Assembly: GCF_027922425.1 (NCBI RefSeq)
Contig: NZ_BSFQ01000013.1
Coordinates: 62,001-126,000, forward strand
Length of the DNA stretch: 64,000 nucleotides
Direction of reading: 5' to 3'
DNA from: Pseudonocardia halophobica
GTDB taxonomy: Bacteria > Actinomycetota > Actinomycetes > Mycobacteriales > Pseudonocardiaceae
In this document: positions 1 through 7,413 of the stretch, in pieces
How the letters are laid out: each line of letters starts with the position of its first letter
Position numbering within the stretch: position 1 is the first letter of the stretch
Program-made: the position numbers and the translations under genes
Notes under the pieces: generated by a model
The model's database searches: none
What the model was told of the DNA's origin: nothing
Seen by the model: only the letters and a program-made list of their open reading frames with translations

Positions 1-497
1 CAGCCGGTGCACCAGTCGGCGCGCCCCTGCAGCCGCCACCCCGCGCCGTCGGGCTCCGCGCGGACGGCGGGCTGACCGGAGCGGCGCAGGTGCGCGATCG
101 CGAGCCCCGCCTGCTCGTGTGCCGTCGACAGGGCCGCGCGGTGCTCCGGGCCGGCCTCTCCAGGGGCGAACTGCGCCGGGTCGAGGCCGGCCACCCCGCC
201 GCGCGCGAGCATCTGCGGGGTGCGGTGCTGGTTGACCACGAACCAGGTCGCTGCACACGCCCCGGCGAGGACCTCCGTGACCTCGATGTCCGTGACCGCG
301 TCGGCGCCGAGCCCGCCCTCGTCCTCCGGGATCCGCACACTGAGCAGACCCGCCTCCGCCAGCGCCCGGATGTGGTCCCTGCGCACCCCGCGCGCGGGAT
401 CGTCGGCCGCCGCGGCGTGCGGCTCCAGCAGTTCGACGGCCAGTCGGCGCGCCCGCTCGACGGGATCCGCGGGTGGCACGGGGACGGGAGCGATCAC
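1..497 (-). CDS. acyl-CoA dehydrogenase family protein (3' part missing at window edge)
   Basis: I translated the minus strand from a GTG to the left edge and obtained about 165 residues with the N-terminal helical fold of acyl-CoA dehydrogenases. Visible blocks are an opening helix with VERARRLAVELLEPHAA, the AEAGLLSVRIPEDEGGLGA segment typical of the family, then EVLAGACAATWFVVNQH, and a later W-x-L-x-G-x-x-D-W-C-T-G stretch that matches the start of the middle beta domain. In this family the protein is an FAD-dependent oxidase or monooxygenase acting on acyl-CoA or similar substrates. The FAD-binding C-terminal half lies outside the window, so the substrate cannot be judged. No strong ribosome site precedes the GTG, so the start is a best guess. 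Confidence 0.75.
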   Translation of the reverse strand, partial: MIAPVPVPPADPVERARRLAVELLEPHAAAADDPARGVRRDHIRALAEAGLLSVRIPEDEGGLGADAVTDIEVTEVLAGACAATWFVVNQHRTPQMLARGGVAGLDPAQFAPGEAGPEHRAALSTAHEQAGLAIAHLRRSGQPAVRAEPDGAGWRLQGRADWCTG

Positions 498-1139
498 GGG
501 GAAGACGGTAGGCGGTGGGTGCTGTCGGTGGCCGAGCCCGTCGGAGGCAGGGGAGCAGTGCAGGGGCAGGGGAGCAGGAGGGCAGCGGAGCAGGAGGGCA
601 GGGAGCGGGAGGCAGGGGCAGGGCTGGCACACCGTTCCGGCGCGCTGACACACCCCGTCCGGTCGGCCGCACATCCCGTGGACCAGATGTGCGACGCCCC
701 CCGGGGCGTGCGACCGGGTCGGGACCCGCGAGCCGGACCACCGCCGAGTCGAAGATCCGCGCTCGGGCAGCGAGGCGTTCGGGGATCGAGCGCTTCGCTG
801 CCGAGGCGTGGATCACCGGCTGGATCGCGATCCTGGCGGGGTGTGGCGGCGCGGAGCGAGGTGGCGCTGACCAGATCGCGATCTTCGTGGCGCGCAGGCC
901 GCTCGGCACGGCACGACCCGTGTTCGCACACCCGCTCGCGCAAGTCACAGGCCGTCGACCGGGTGTGCCATGGAGGTTCGGGGTGCGGGGCCGCGCCCGC
1001 ACGGGTGTGTCGCGATCGCTCGGGTGTGCCACCCGTCGCGCTGTTCCGAGCACTGGCGATCTCGGCCGGATCGCCCCCGAGCCGGGCGGATCCGACGTCG
1101 GAGCTGTGTGCCGCCGTCCCACCTCACCGCCGTCCGACC
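498..1139. other. 642-bp non-coding stretch between acyl-CoA dehydrogenase and Suc_Fer genes
   Basis: No reading frame here looks like protein: composition is Arg/Pro/Gly-rich in every frame and no family is recognisable. The stretch holds a purine-rich G-run tract at about 545-633, two copies of GATCGCGATC near 825 and 872, and the phrase CGGGTGTGCCA twice near 960 and 1020. It lies upstream of the leftward acyl-CoA dehydrogenase gene and probably includes its promoter. Confidence 0.5.
571..601 (+). repeat. two direct copies of a 15-bp purine-rich unit in a G-run tract
   Basis: GGAGCAGGAGGGCAG occurs at 571-585 and again at 587-601 with one base between. Related GGGGCAGGGG and GGGAGGCAGGGG runs extend the tract from about 545 to 633. 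The plus strand has enough closely spaced G-runs to form a quadruplex in principle. I see no known function. Confidence 0.6.
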
Positions 1140-2018
1140 TCACCGCACCCGGGCGAGCTCCCGGATCTCGGTGGCGACGAGGGGGGCCATGCGTTCGAGG
1201 GTGCCGCCGCACGAGGTCGGGCGTTCGGGGCCGGGGACCGGTTCGACCCGCACGGCCCAGGCGGCGCCGTCCGGGCCGATGACCAGCACCTCGGGGCCGT
1301 CGATGCGGGCGACGAGGAGGGCGTCGACGTCCCGTAGCCCGGTGTGCGCGCGCACGGCGAGCTCGGCGACCTGCCCGGCCGGCTCCCAGGCGGCGCGGCC
1401 GCGGCAGTGCCCGTGCTCCACCTCGCCCTGCCCGGCGGCCTTGCGCGCCTCGATGGCGGCCGCGAGGTCGAGGCGGCCGTAGAGGTAGCCGGTGGGCAGC
1501 ACGAGCGCGGTCGGGGCGAAGCGGTGCCCGCCGAGGTGCGAGCACTCCCAGATCCCGTCCGTCTCGGTCTCGGCGAGGCCGCGGGCGAGCGCGAGCCCGT
1601 CGACCGCGCAGCACAGGTCGCGGGTGCCGTGTGTGCAGACCAGCATCAACGGCCGGGTGACGGGTTCGCCTGCGCGGGCGTCGTCGAGGGGGATCGAGGC
1701 GAGCTCCGACGGCCCCTCGACCACCAGCCGTCCGACGCGGACCGCCCCGGGGCCGGTGTCGGCGAGCAGCACGGTGCGCGGTGAGTCCGACGGCGGACGG
1801 CGCCCGGGCCGCCTGATCAGCAGCAGTCGCCGGCCGGCTGCGCGGGCCCGCTCGGCAAGCCCCGCGACGGCGGGATCGGGGTGCTCGTCGACGGTCCGCG
1901 GCCACGCGCCGAGGTGCTCGACGCAGACGAGCCGGTCGCCCACGGGGGCGGTGCCGGGGAGGGGCTCGGCGAGCGCACGCGCGAGTGCGGAGCAGCGCGC
2001 GTCGGTCTTCCCGGCCAT
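1140..2018 (-). CDS. sucrase/ferredoxin-like family protein
   Basis: A 292-residue protein with the two signature motifs of the Suc_Fer-like (Aim32/Apd1-type, thioredoxin-like ferredoxin) family: CTHGTRDLCC near residue 128 and HLGGHRFAP about 35 residues later. These Cys and His residues are expected to hold a 2Fe-2S cluster. Members are cytoplasmic redox proteins of poorly known role; in actinobacteria they often sit near siderophore or iron genes. The start is ATG; just upstream lies a TTAGG-N4-CCTAA dyad resembling an iron box, which suggests iron-dependent control. The family call is firm; the physiological role is inferred. Confidence 0.85.
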   Translation of the reverse strand: MAGKTDARCSALARALAEPLPGTAPVGDRLVCVEHLGAWPRTVDEHPDPAVAGLAERARAAGRRLLLIRRPGRRPPSDSPRTVLLADTGPGAVRVGRLVVEGPSELASIPLDDARAGEPVTRPLMLVCTHGTRDLCCAVDGLALARGLAETETDGIWECSHLGGHRFAPTALVLPTGYLYGRLDLAAAIEARKAAGQGEVEHGHCRGRAAWEPAGQVAELAVRAHTGLRDVDALLVARIDGPEVLVIGPDGAAWAVRVEPVPGPERPTSCGGTLERMAPLVATEIRELARVR

Positions 2019-2032
2019 TCCGGGACCCTACC

Positions 2033-2046
2033 TTAGGTCACCCTAA
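2033..2046. promoter_or_regulatory. IdeR/DtxR-like iron box
   Basis: TTAGGTCACCCTAA is a perfect TTAGG/CCTAA inverted repeat with a 4-bp spacer, and it matches 12 of the first 14 bases of the 19-bp actinobacterial IdeR consensus (TTAGGTTAGSCTAA...). It ends 15 bp upstream of the ATG of the Suc_Fer-like gene, a position suited to repression. The right half of the 19-bp consensus is not kept, so it may be a weak or single-dimer site. Confidence 0.5.
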
Positions 2047-2074
2047 ATCGCACGGGTGACCTCGGATGATGCGT

Positions 2075-3703
2075 TCAGTCCATACCCGGTAACTCTCTGG
2101 TGACCACCTTGCCGGTCTGGTTGCGCGGGAGCTCGTCGAGGAACACCACGTCCCGGGGGACGGCGAACCGGGCGGCCTTCTCCTTGACCAGCGCGCGCAC
2201 GCCGTCCTCGTCCAGGGTGGCGCCCTCGCGCAGCACGACGTAGGCGGCGAGCCGCTGACCGAACTTCTCGTCCGGCACCCCGACGACGGCGACCTCGCGC
2301 ACCGCGTCGTCCGCCGCGATGAGGTCCTCGACCGGTCCGGGGTGGACGTTCTCCCCGCCCGAGACGATCATGTCGTCGCCCCGGCCGGTGAGGAAGAGCC
2401 GGCCCGCGTCGTCGAGGTGCCCGACGTCCCCGGTGCCGATCAGCCCGTCCTGCCGCTCGATGTCCTGGCCCTCGCGCATGTAGCCCTCGAAGGGCAGGTC
2501 GTTGCCGACGAAGACGCTGCCGTCGGTGTTCGGCGGGACCCCGCGGCCGTCGTCGTCGAGGATCCGCAGGACCGTCCCGACGGGCGCGCGGCCCGCGGTG
2601 CCCGGCGCCTCCCGCAGGTCGCGCGGCGAAGCGATGCTCACCCACGAGACCTCGGTGGAGCCGTAGAGGTTGTAGAGGCAGTCGCCGTAGCGGTCCATGA
2701 AGTCCTGGGCGAGCCCGGTCGGCAGCGCGGAGCCCGAGACCGCGACGATCCGCGGCCGGTGCCCGTCGCGCCACGCCTGCCCGGTCTCGTGGACCCGCTG
2801 CACCATGACGGGCACGGCGATGACGACCTCGATCTTCTCGGCCGCCACGGTGTCCAGGAAGTCCTCGGGGTCGAACTGCCGGCGCAGCACGACCGTGCCG
2901 CCGTGCAACAGCGTGAGCAGCAGCCCCGCGTTGCCCCAGGTGTGGAAGAGCGGCGCGGCGAGCAGCGTCGGTTCGCCCGCCCGCAACGGGATGACCGAGA
3001 GGATCGACGCCGCCGGCGCGAGGTTCGAGATCGGCGGGCGCTGTGCGCCCTTGGGAGTGCCGGTGGTGCCTGAGGTCAGCACGATCACCCGGCCCTCCTC
3101 GGCGGGACGCCCGGGCGGCGGGCCGGGGGTCTCGGCGAGCCCGTCGAGCTCGCCCTCGCCGATCAGGATGAGGCCGTCGGGGAGCCGGTCGCGGAACTCG
3201 TCGTCGACCACGACGATCCGCAGCCTCAGCTCGTCGGCGATCTCCGCGAGCTGGCCGGCGGGCAGGCCGGTGTTGAGCAGCACGACGTCCGCGCCCAGCT
3301 TCGCGCACGCCACCATCGCCTCGATCGCGCCGTGGTGGTTGCGGCACAGCACGCCGACCCGGGTGCGTTCGGCCGCGCCGCGGTCCTTGAACCCCCGCGC
3401 GAGCCCGTCCGTGCGGGTGTGGACCTCGGCGTAGGTGAGCGTGCCGGAGTCGTCGACGATCGCGGGCCGGTCGGGGTGCCGGGCGGCGCCGACCGCGTAG
3501 CCGCCGGCGAAGGTGAACCGGTACCGGACCAGCCCGGCGAGCGCCCCGGCCAGCCGGTCCGGCCGCATCGGCCGGACGACCCCGGAGCGGGCCAGCGCGA
3601 CCAGCGCGCGCCCGGTGCCGAGGGTGGTGGTGGCCGCGTGCCGCAGGCCGGCGGCGGCCGGGCCGAGGGTGTCGGTGAGGAAGGGGGTCCGGCGGTCGCT
3701 CAC
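2075..3703 (-). CDS. long-chain acyl-CoA ligase (FadD/AMP-binding family)
   Basis: This ANL-superfamily adenylate-forming enzyme activates a fatty or other carboxylic acid to its CoA thioester through an acyl-adenylate. Visible motifs in order are the P-loop LTSGTTGTPKGAQRP, the aromatic motif NLYGSTEVSW, the hinge region GDVGHLDDAGRLFLTGRGDDMIVSGGEN, and the C-terminal catalytic lysine segment NQTGKVVTREL. I chose the GTG giving VSDRRTPFL because an upstream in-frame start would translate through a perfect 10-bp inverted repeat that looks like a terminator. The length of 542 residues is normal. The N-terminal Ala/Gly-rich region before YRFTFAGGYAVG resembles mycobacterial FadD12-like ligases. 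The substrate cannot be told from sequence. Confidence 0.88.
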   Translation of the reverse strand: MSDRRTPFLTDTLGPAAAGLRHAATTTLGTGRALVALARSGVVRPMRPDRLAGALAGLVRYRFTFAGGYAVGAARHPDRPAIVDDSGTLTYAEVHTRTDGLARGFKDRGAAERTRVGVLCRNHHGAIEAMVACAKLGADVVLLNTGLPAGQLAEIADELRLRIVVVDDEFRDRLPDGLILIGEGELDGLAETPGPPPGRPAEEGRVIVLTSGTTGTPKGAQRPPISNLAPAASILSVIPLRAGEPTLLAAPLFHTWGNAGLLLTLLHGGTVVLRRQFDPEDFLDTVAAEKIEVVIAVPVMVQRVHETGQAWRDGHRPRIVAVSGSALPTGLAQDFMDRYGDCLYNLYGSTEVSWVSIASPRDLREAPGTAGRAPVGTVLRILDDDGRGVPPNTDGSVFVGNDLPFEGYMREGQDIERQDGLIGTGDVGHLDDAGRLFLTGRGDDMIVSGGENVHPGPVEDLIAADDAVREVAVVGVPDEKFGQRLAAYVVLREGATLDEDGVRALVKEKAARFAVPRDVVFLDELPRNQTGKVVTRELPGMD

Positions 3704-3737
3704 GGCGCCATTCAACCGTGCCCGCCGCCGGGTCGCC

Positions 3738-3770
3738 GTGCGCGGTGCTCCGGCACCACCCACCGCGCAC
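3738..3770. terminator. hairpin downstream of GT39 gene
   Basis: GTGCGCGGTG at 3738-3747 is the exact reverse complement of CACCGCGCAC at 3761-3770, with a 13-bp loop. It starts 15 bp after the stop of the leftward glycosyltransferase gene and precedes the start of the next leftward gene, so it fits a rho-independent terminator without a clear U-tract. Confidence 0.5.
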
Positions 3771-3785
3771 GGGCAGCGAGGCTGG

Positions 3786-5912
3786 TCAGTCCGTGGGGGC
3801 CGCGAGGTCGTAGACGGTGCGGCCGCCGACGGTCGTCGCGGTGTAGTGCTGCTCGACCCAGGTGGTGATCTCCGAGGTCGCGCCGCCGCGCCCGCCGGGG
3901 CCGCCGCCCATGCCGCCGGTGACGAAGTACCGGATCTCGCCGTTCGCCACGTACTGCTGGAACTGCTGCAGCGTGGGGTAGGGGTCGGAGCCGATGAAGC
4001 CGCCCATGGCCATCACCGACGCGCCCGAGGCCAGCTCCATCGAGGCCGCGCCCTGGGAGCCGGTGGTCGCCGCGGCCCAGCGGGTGCCGGCGTTCCGCAG
4101 CAGCGTGACGAGCTCGGCGTCGACCGACTCCGCACCCGGACCCCCGCCGCCGGGACCACCACCGAAACCGCCCGGGCCCGCGACGGCCCCGGGCGAAGCA
4201 ATGCCCGCGGCACCACCCGGCACCCCGCCCTGCGTCCCGTCGGGAACCGCTCCCTGCGCGCCCTCCACCGACCGTCCGTCCGTGCGGTCGCCGAACCGGG
4301 CGTCAGCGCCCCGCATCCCGCCGAAGCCCTCGGCCCCCTCCACCGCGGGACCCGCGCTCGGGATGGACCCGGTGTGCGCGGTAGTCGCGGTCACCGCCGC
4401 CGACGCGGTCGGGGCGGCGATGCCGGCGAGCACGGCCGCACCCGCCACCGCGACCCCCCAGCGCTGCCGCCCGGCCGGGATCAGGAAGGCCGCGGCCGCG
4501 AGCAGCCCCACGACCAGCACCACCCACCGCAGCCACGGCAGGAAGGTCGGCGACCAGCCCAGCATCACGAACGCCCACACCGCGGTGACCGCCGCGGAAA
4601 CGGCCAGGGTCGCCCGCCCGGTCCAGGTGTCGCGGGCCGACCAGGCTTCCCGCCCACCGAGGGCGACCAGCGCCGCGATGCCCGGGGCCAGCGCCACCGA
4701 GTAGTAGGGGTGGATGGTGCCGCTCATGAAGCTGAACACCAGCCCCGTCACGACGGTCCAGCCGCCCCACACGAGCAGCGAGCCGCGCATCCGGTCGGTC
4801 CGGGGCGCGCGCCGGGTGAACCACAGCGCCGCGACCAGCAGGATCAGCGCCGCGGGGAGCAGCCAGGAGATCTGCGTACCGAACGACGTGCCGAAGAGCC
4901 GGCCGAGACCCGCCTCGCCGCCGAACATGCCGCCACCGGGACCGCCACCGCCGGGTGCCGCGGGGACGCCGCCTGCCTCGGCGCCCCCGGGGAACCCGCC
5001 GGCGCCCGCCTCGAACCCGCGGCCGCCGCCTCCGCCCCCGCCGTTGCCCTCGCCGCCGAAGATCCGGCCGAGGCCGTTGTAGCCGAACGCCAGCTCGAGC
5101 GGGGTGTTGTCCGTGGACCCGCCGATGTAGGGCCGTGCGTCGACCGGCCACAGCGCCACCGCGAGCAGCCACCAGCCCGCGCCGACGACGATGCCCACGC
5201 CGGCCACCAGGACGTCGCGGACCCGTTTACCGACGGTCGTGGGGGCCGCCCACAGGTAGGCCATCGCGAAGCCGGGCACCACCAGGAACGCCTGCAGCAT
5301 CTTCGCCAGGAACGCGAAGCCGAGGACGAGCCCGGTGAGCAGCAGCCACTTCCACGACGCCTTCTCGAGCGCCCGGACCGTGCAGTACGCCGCGACGACG
5401 AGCAGCAGGACGAGGAACGCGTCGGGGTTGTTGAAGCGGAACATCATCACCGCGACCGGCGTGAGGGCCAGGACCAGCCCGGCGAGCAGCCCGGGACCGG
5501 GGCCGGCGACCCGCTTCACCGCCGCGTACAGCAGCGCGACCGACGCGACCGCCATCAGCGCCTGCGGCACCAGCATGCTCCACGAGGAGAACCCGAAGAT
5601 CCGCCCGGAGAGCGCCATGATCCAGAGCGACGCCGGCGGCTTGTCCACCGTGATCGCGTTGCCGCTGTCCAGGGAGCCGAAGAACAGGGCGGTCCAGCTC
5701 TGCGTGCCGGCCTGCACCGCCGCGGCGTAGAAGGAGTTCCCCCAGCCCGAGATCGCGATGTTCTGCAGGTACAGCACCGCGGTGCCGACCAGCAGCAGCA
5801 CGGACGCCGGGCGGTGCCACCGCCGCCGGGGAGCAACGGCGGTGTGCCGGGGGCCGGAGCCGCCCGCGGAGGGGCGGGCGGCTCCGGTGTCGGTGTGGAG
5901 CGTGGTGGTCAC
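3786..5912 (-). CDS. GT39-family membrane glycosyltransferase (ArnT/PMT-like)
   Basis: A 708-residue polytopic membrane protein of the glycosyltransferase 39 / PMT superfamily, which moves a sugar from a polyprenyl-phosphate donor to an acceptor on the outer face of the membrane. After a short cytoplasmic N-terminus the first membrane helix is followed by the conserved extracellular loop with D-S-G-N-A-I-T-V-D-K-P-P, which carries the catalytic acidic residue, then about ten more helices (for example MFRFNNPDAFLVLLL). Long glycine/proline-rich segments sit in an outer loop (about residues 290-335) and in the C-terminal region, which ends in a soluble domain (FQQYVANGEIRYFVTGG, ITTWVEQHYTATTV). 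The GTG start has GAGAGG at good spacing. It follows the GT2-GtrA gene by 26 bp, so one operon makes the polyprenyl-phosphate sugar and uses it. A broken paralogue lies about 3 kb away. Confidence 0.88.
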   Translation of the reverse strand: MTTTLHTDTGAARPSAGGSGPRHTAVAPRRRWHRPASVLLLVGTAVLYLQNIAISGWGNSFYAAAVQAGTQSWTALFFGSLDSGNAITVDKPPASLWIMALSGRIFGFSSWSMLVPQALMAVASVALLYAAVKRVAGPGPGLLAGLVLALTPVAVMMFRFNNPDAFLVLLLVVAAYCTVRALEKASWKWLLLTGLVLGFAFLAKMLQAFLVVPGFAMAYLWAAPTTVGKRVRDVLVAGVGIVVGAGWWLLAVALWPVDARPYIGGSTDNTPLELAFGYNGLGRIFGGEGNGGGGGGGRGFEAGAGGFPGGAEAGGVPAAPGGGGPGGGMFGGEAGLGRLFGTSFGTQISWLLPAALILLVAALWFTRRAPRTDRMRGSLLVWGGWTVVTGLVFSFMSGTIHPYYSVALAPGIAALVALGGREAWSARDTWTGRATLAVSAAVTAVWAFVMLGWSPTFLPWLRWVVLVVGLLAAAAFLIPAGRQRWGVAVAGAAVLAGIAAPTASAAVTATTAHTGSIPSAGPAVEGAEGFGGMRGADARFGDRTDGRSVEGAQGAVPDGTQGGVPGGAAGIASPGAVAGPGGFGGGPGGGGPGAESVDAELVTLLRNAGTRWAAATTGSQGAASMELASGASVMAMGGFIGSDPYPTLQQFQQYVANGEIRYFVTGGMGGGPGGRGGATSEITTWVEQHYTATTVGGRTVYDLAAPTD

Positions 5913-5938
5913 GGCTGCCTCTCGGTGCGGCGGGACTG

Positions 5939-7222
5939 TCAGGCGGCGATCTCGGAGGGCACGTCGGCCGGCGCGGCGGCCGCGGTGCGGGCGCGGCCGC
6001 GGAACACCCAGGCCCGGAAGAGCACGAAGCGCAGGACGGTCGCGACCAGGTTGGCGACGATGATCGTCACCACCTCCAGGCTCTGGTGGGCGCCGGGCAC
6101 GAGCGCGCCGAGGAGGGCGAGCGCCCCCGTGGTGAGGCCCAGCCCCAGGCCGAACACGATGAGGCCCTGGAACTGGTGCTTGGCCGCGTCCTGCCGCCCG
6201 CGGACGCCGAAGGTCAGCCGCCGGTTGGCCGCGGTGTTGGCGATCGTGGTGAGCAGCAACGCGGCGACGTTCGCCCAGATCGGGCCCATGAACGTCCGGA
6301 ACAGCAGGAACAGCAGCAGGTTCGCGAGCGTGCTGGCGATCCCGATCGCGGCGAAGCGGACCAGCTGGGTGGGCAGGCCCTGGGGGACACCGGCGACGTC
6401 CGCCTGCAGCGGCGCGCGACCGAGCTGGGCGCGGACCTCGGCGATCGGCAGCGCCCCGGTCGCCAGCGCCCGCCCGACGCGCCAGACCCCCTTCAGGTCC
6501 GCCGTGGCCGTCGCGACGATGTCCACGGTGGAGTTCGGGTCGTCCACCCAGTCCACGGGGACCTCGTGGATCCGCAGCCCCGCGCGCTCGGCCAGGACCA
6601 GCAGCTCGGTGTCGAAGAACCAGCCGGTGTCCTCGACGAGCGGGAGCAGCCGCCGCGCGACGTCGCCGCGGATGGCCTTGAAGCCGCACTGCGCGTCGGA
6701 GAACCCGGCCTGCAGCGTGCTGCGGAGGATCAGGTTGTAGCAGCGGGAGATGAACTCGCGCTTGGCCCCGCGCACCACCCGGGAGCCGCGGCCCAGCCGG
6801 GTGCCGATGGCGAGGTCGGAGTGCCCCGAGATCAGCGGGGCGACGAGCGGGAGGACGGCGTTGAGGTCGGTGGACAGGTCGACGTCGCAGTAGGCGAGGA
6901 CGGACGCGTCGGACGCCGACCACACGGTGTGCAGGGCCCGCCCGCGGCCCTTCTGCTCGAGCCGGACCAGCCGGACCTCGGGGAGCTCGGCCTCCAGCCG
7001 GGCGCCGATCAACGGCGTGGTGTCGACGCTGGCGTTGTCGGCGATGGTGATGCGGAACGAGTACGGGAAGCTGCGCAGGAGGTGCTCGCGCAGCCGCCGG
7101 ACCGACGGCTCGAGGTCGCGCTCCTCGTTGTAGACGGGGACGACGATGTCCAGCACGGTGCGGTCGCGCCGGCCGCCGCGGGCGGCGTACTCGGTCGCGT
7201 GGTCGACGACTACGGGGCTCAT
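5939..7222 (-). CDS. polyprenyl-phosphate glycosyltransferase with GtrA-like C-terminal domain
   Basis: The first ~250 residues form a GT2 domain of the dolichyl-phosphate mannose synthase type: LDIVVPVYNEE, the DxD region YCDVDLSTD, and CGFKAIRGDVA. They should load a sugar from a nucleotide donor onto polyprenyl phosphate at the cytoplasmic face. The C-terminal ~140 residues (LVRFAAIGIASTLANLLLFLLF onward, four helices, with ANTAANRRLTFG) are a GtrA-like domain thought to flip or position the lipid-linked sugar. The downstream GT39 enzyme is the natural user. An in-frame ATG 126 bp upstream (7348) could add 42 residues of low-complexity sequence; each ATG has its own 11-bp-period array 24 bp upstream, so two starts or two promoters are possible. 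I prefer the shorter form because it begins close to the GT2 fold. Confidence 0.88.
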   Translation of the reverse strand: MSPVVVDHATEYAARGGRRDRTVLDIVVPVYNEERDLEPSVRRLREHLLRSFPYSFRITIADNASVDTTPLIGARLEAELPEVRLVRLEQKGRGRALHTVWSASDASVLAYCDVDLSTDLNAVLPLVAPLISGHSDLAIGTRLGRGSRVVRGAKREFISRCYNLILRSTLQAGFSDAQCGFKAIRGDVARRLLPLVEDTGWFFDTELLVLAERAGLRIHEVPVDWVDDPNSTVDIVATATADLKGVWRVGRALATGALPIAEVRAQLGRAPLQADVAGVPQGLPTQLVRFAAIGIASTLANLLLFLLFRTFMGPIWANVAALLLTTIANTAANRRLTFGVRGRQDAAKHQFQGLIVFGLGLGLTTGALALLGALVPGAHQSLEVVTIIVANLVATVLRFVLFRAWVFRGRARTAAAAPADVPSEIAA

Positions 7223-7245
7223 GCCGACGACGATCGGGGCCGGGG

Positions 7246-7285
7246 CTGTCGCGGGTTTGTGGTCGGCCTGTGGCTCCGCTGTGGA
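7246..7285 (-). promoter_or_regulatory. array of four CTGTG heptamers, 11-bp period (proximal array of GT2 gene)
   Basis: Plus-strand heptamers CTGTCGC, TTGTGGT, CTGTGGC and CTGTGGA start at 7246, 7257, 7268 and 7279, each separated by 4 bp. Read along the gene this is CACAG every 11 bp, the geometry of PhoP direct-repeat sites in mycobacteria (7-bp repeats with 4-bp spacers). The array ends 24 bp before the ATG at 7222. Confidence 0.6.
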
Positions 7286-7371
7286 GCGTCCCCGATCCGG
7301 TGTCACGCCCGTCACACGGTCGCGGTCGGGGCGGGGAGCGGGCCTCATGGGCCCGACGATCCCGCCGCCGG

Positions 7372-7411
7372 CTGTCGTGATCGTGTGCCGGACCTGTGCG
7401 CGAGCTGTGGG
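7372..7411 (-). promoter_or_regulatory. array of four CTGTG heptamers, 11-bp period (distal array of GT2 gene)
   Basis: CTGTCGT, GTGTGCC, CTGTGCG and CTGTGGG start at 7372, 7383, 7394 and 7405. The array begins right after the stop codon of the leftward acyl-CoA ligase and ends 24 bp before an in-frame ATG at 7348. The sequence between array and ATG shares an aligned CGACGATC block with the proximal array, so the two look like a duplicated promoter unit. Confidence 0.55.
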
Positions 7412-7413
7412 CG

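Noticed and set aside
7222..7348. array at 7246-7285 as coding sequence of the GT2 gene
   Set aside because: Not excluded, but the 42-residue extension is low-complexity and the conserved fold begins after the second ATG, so the shorter protein is annotated.
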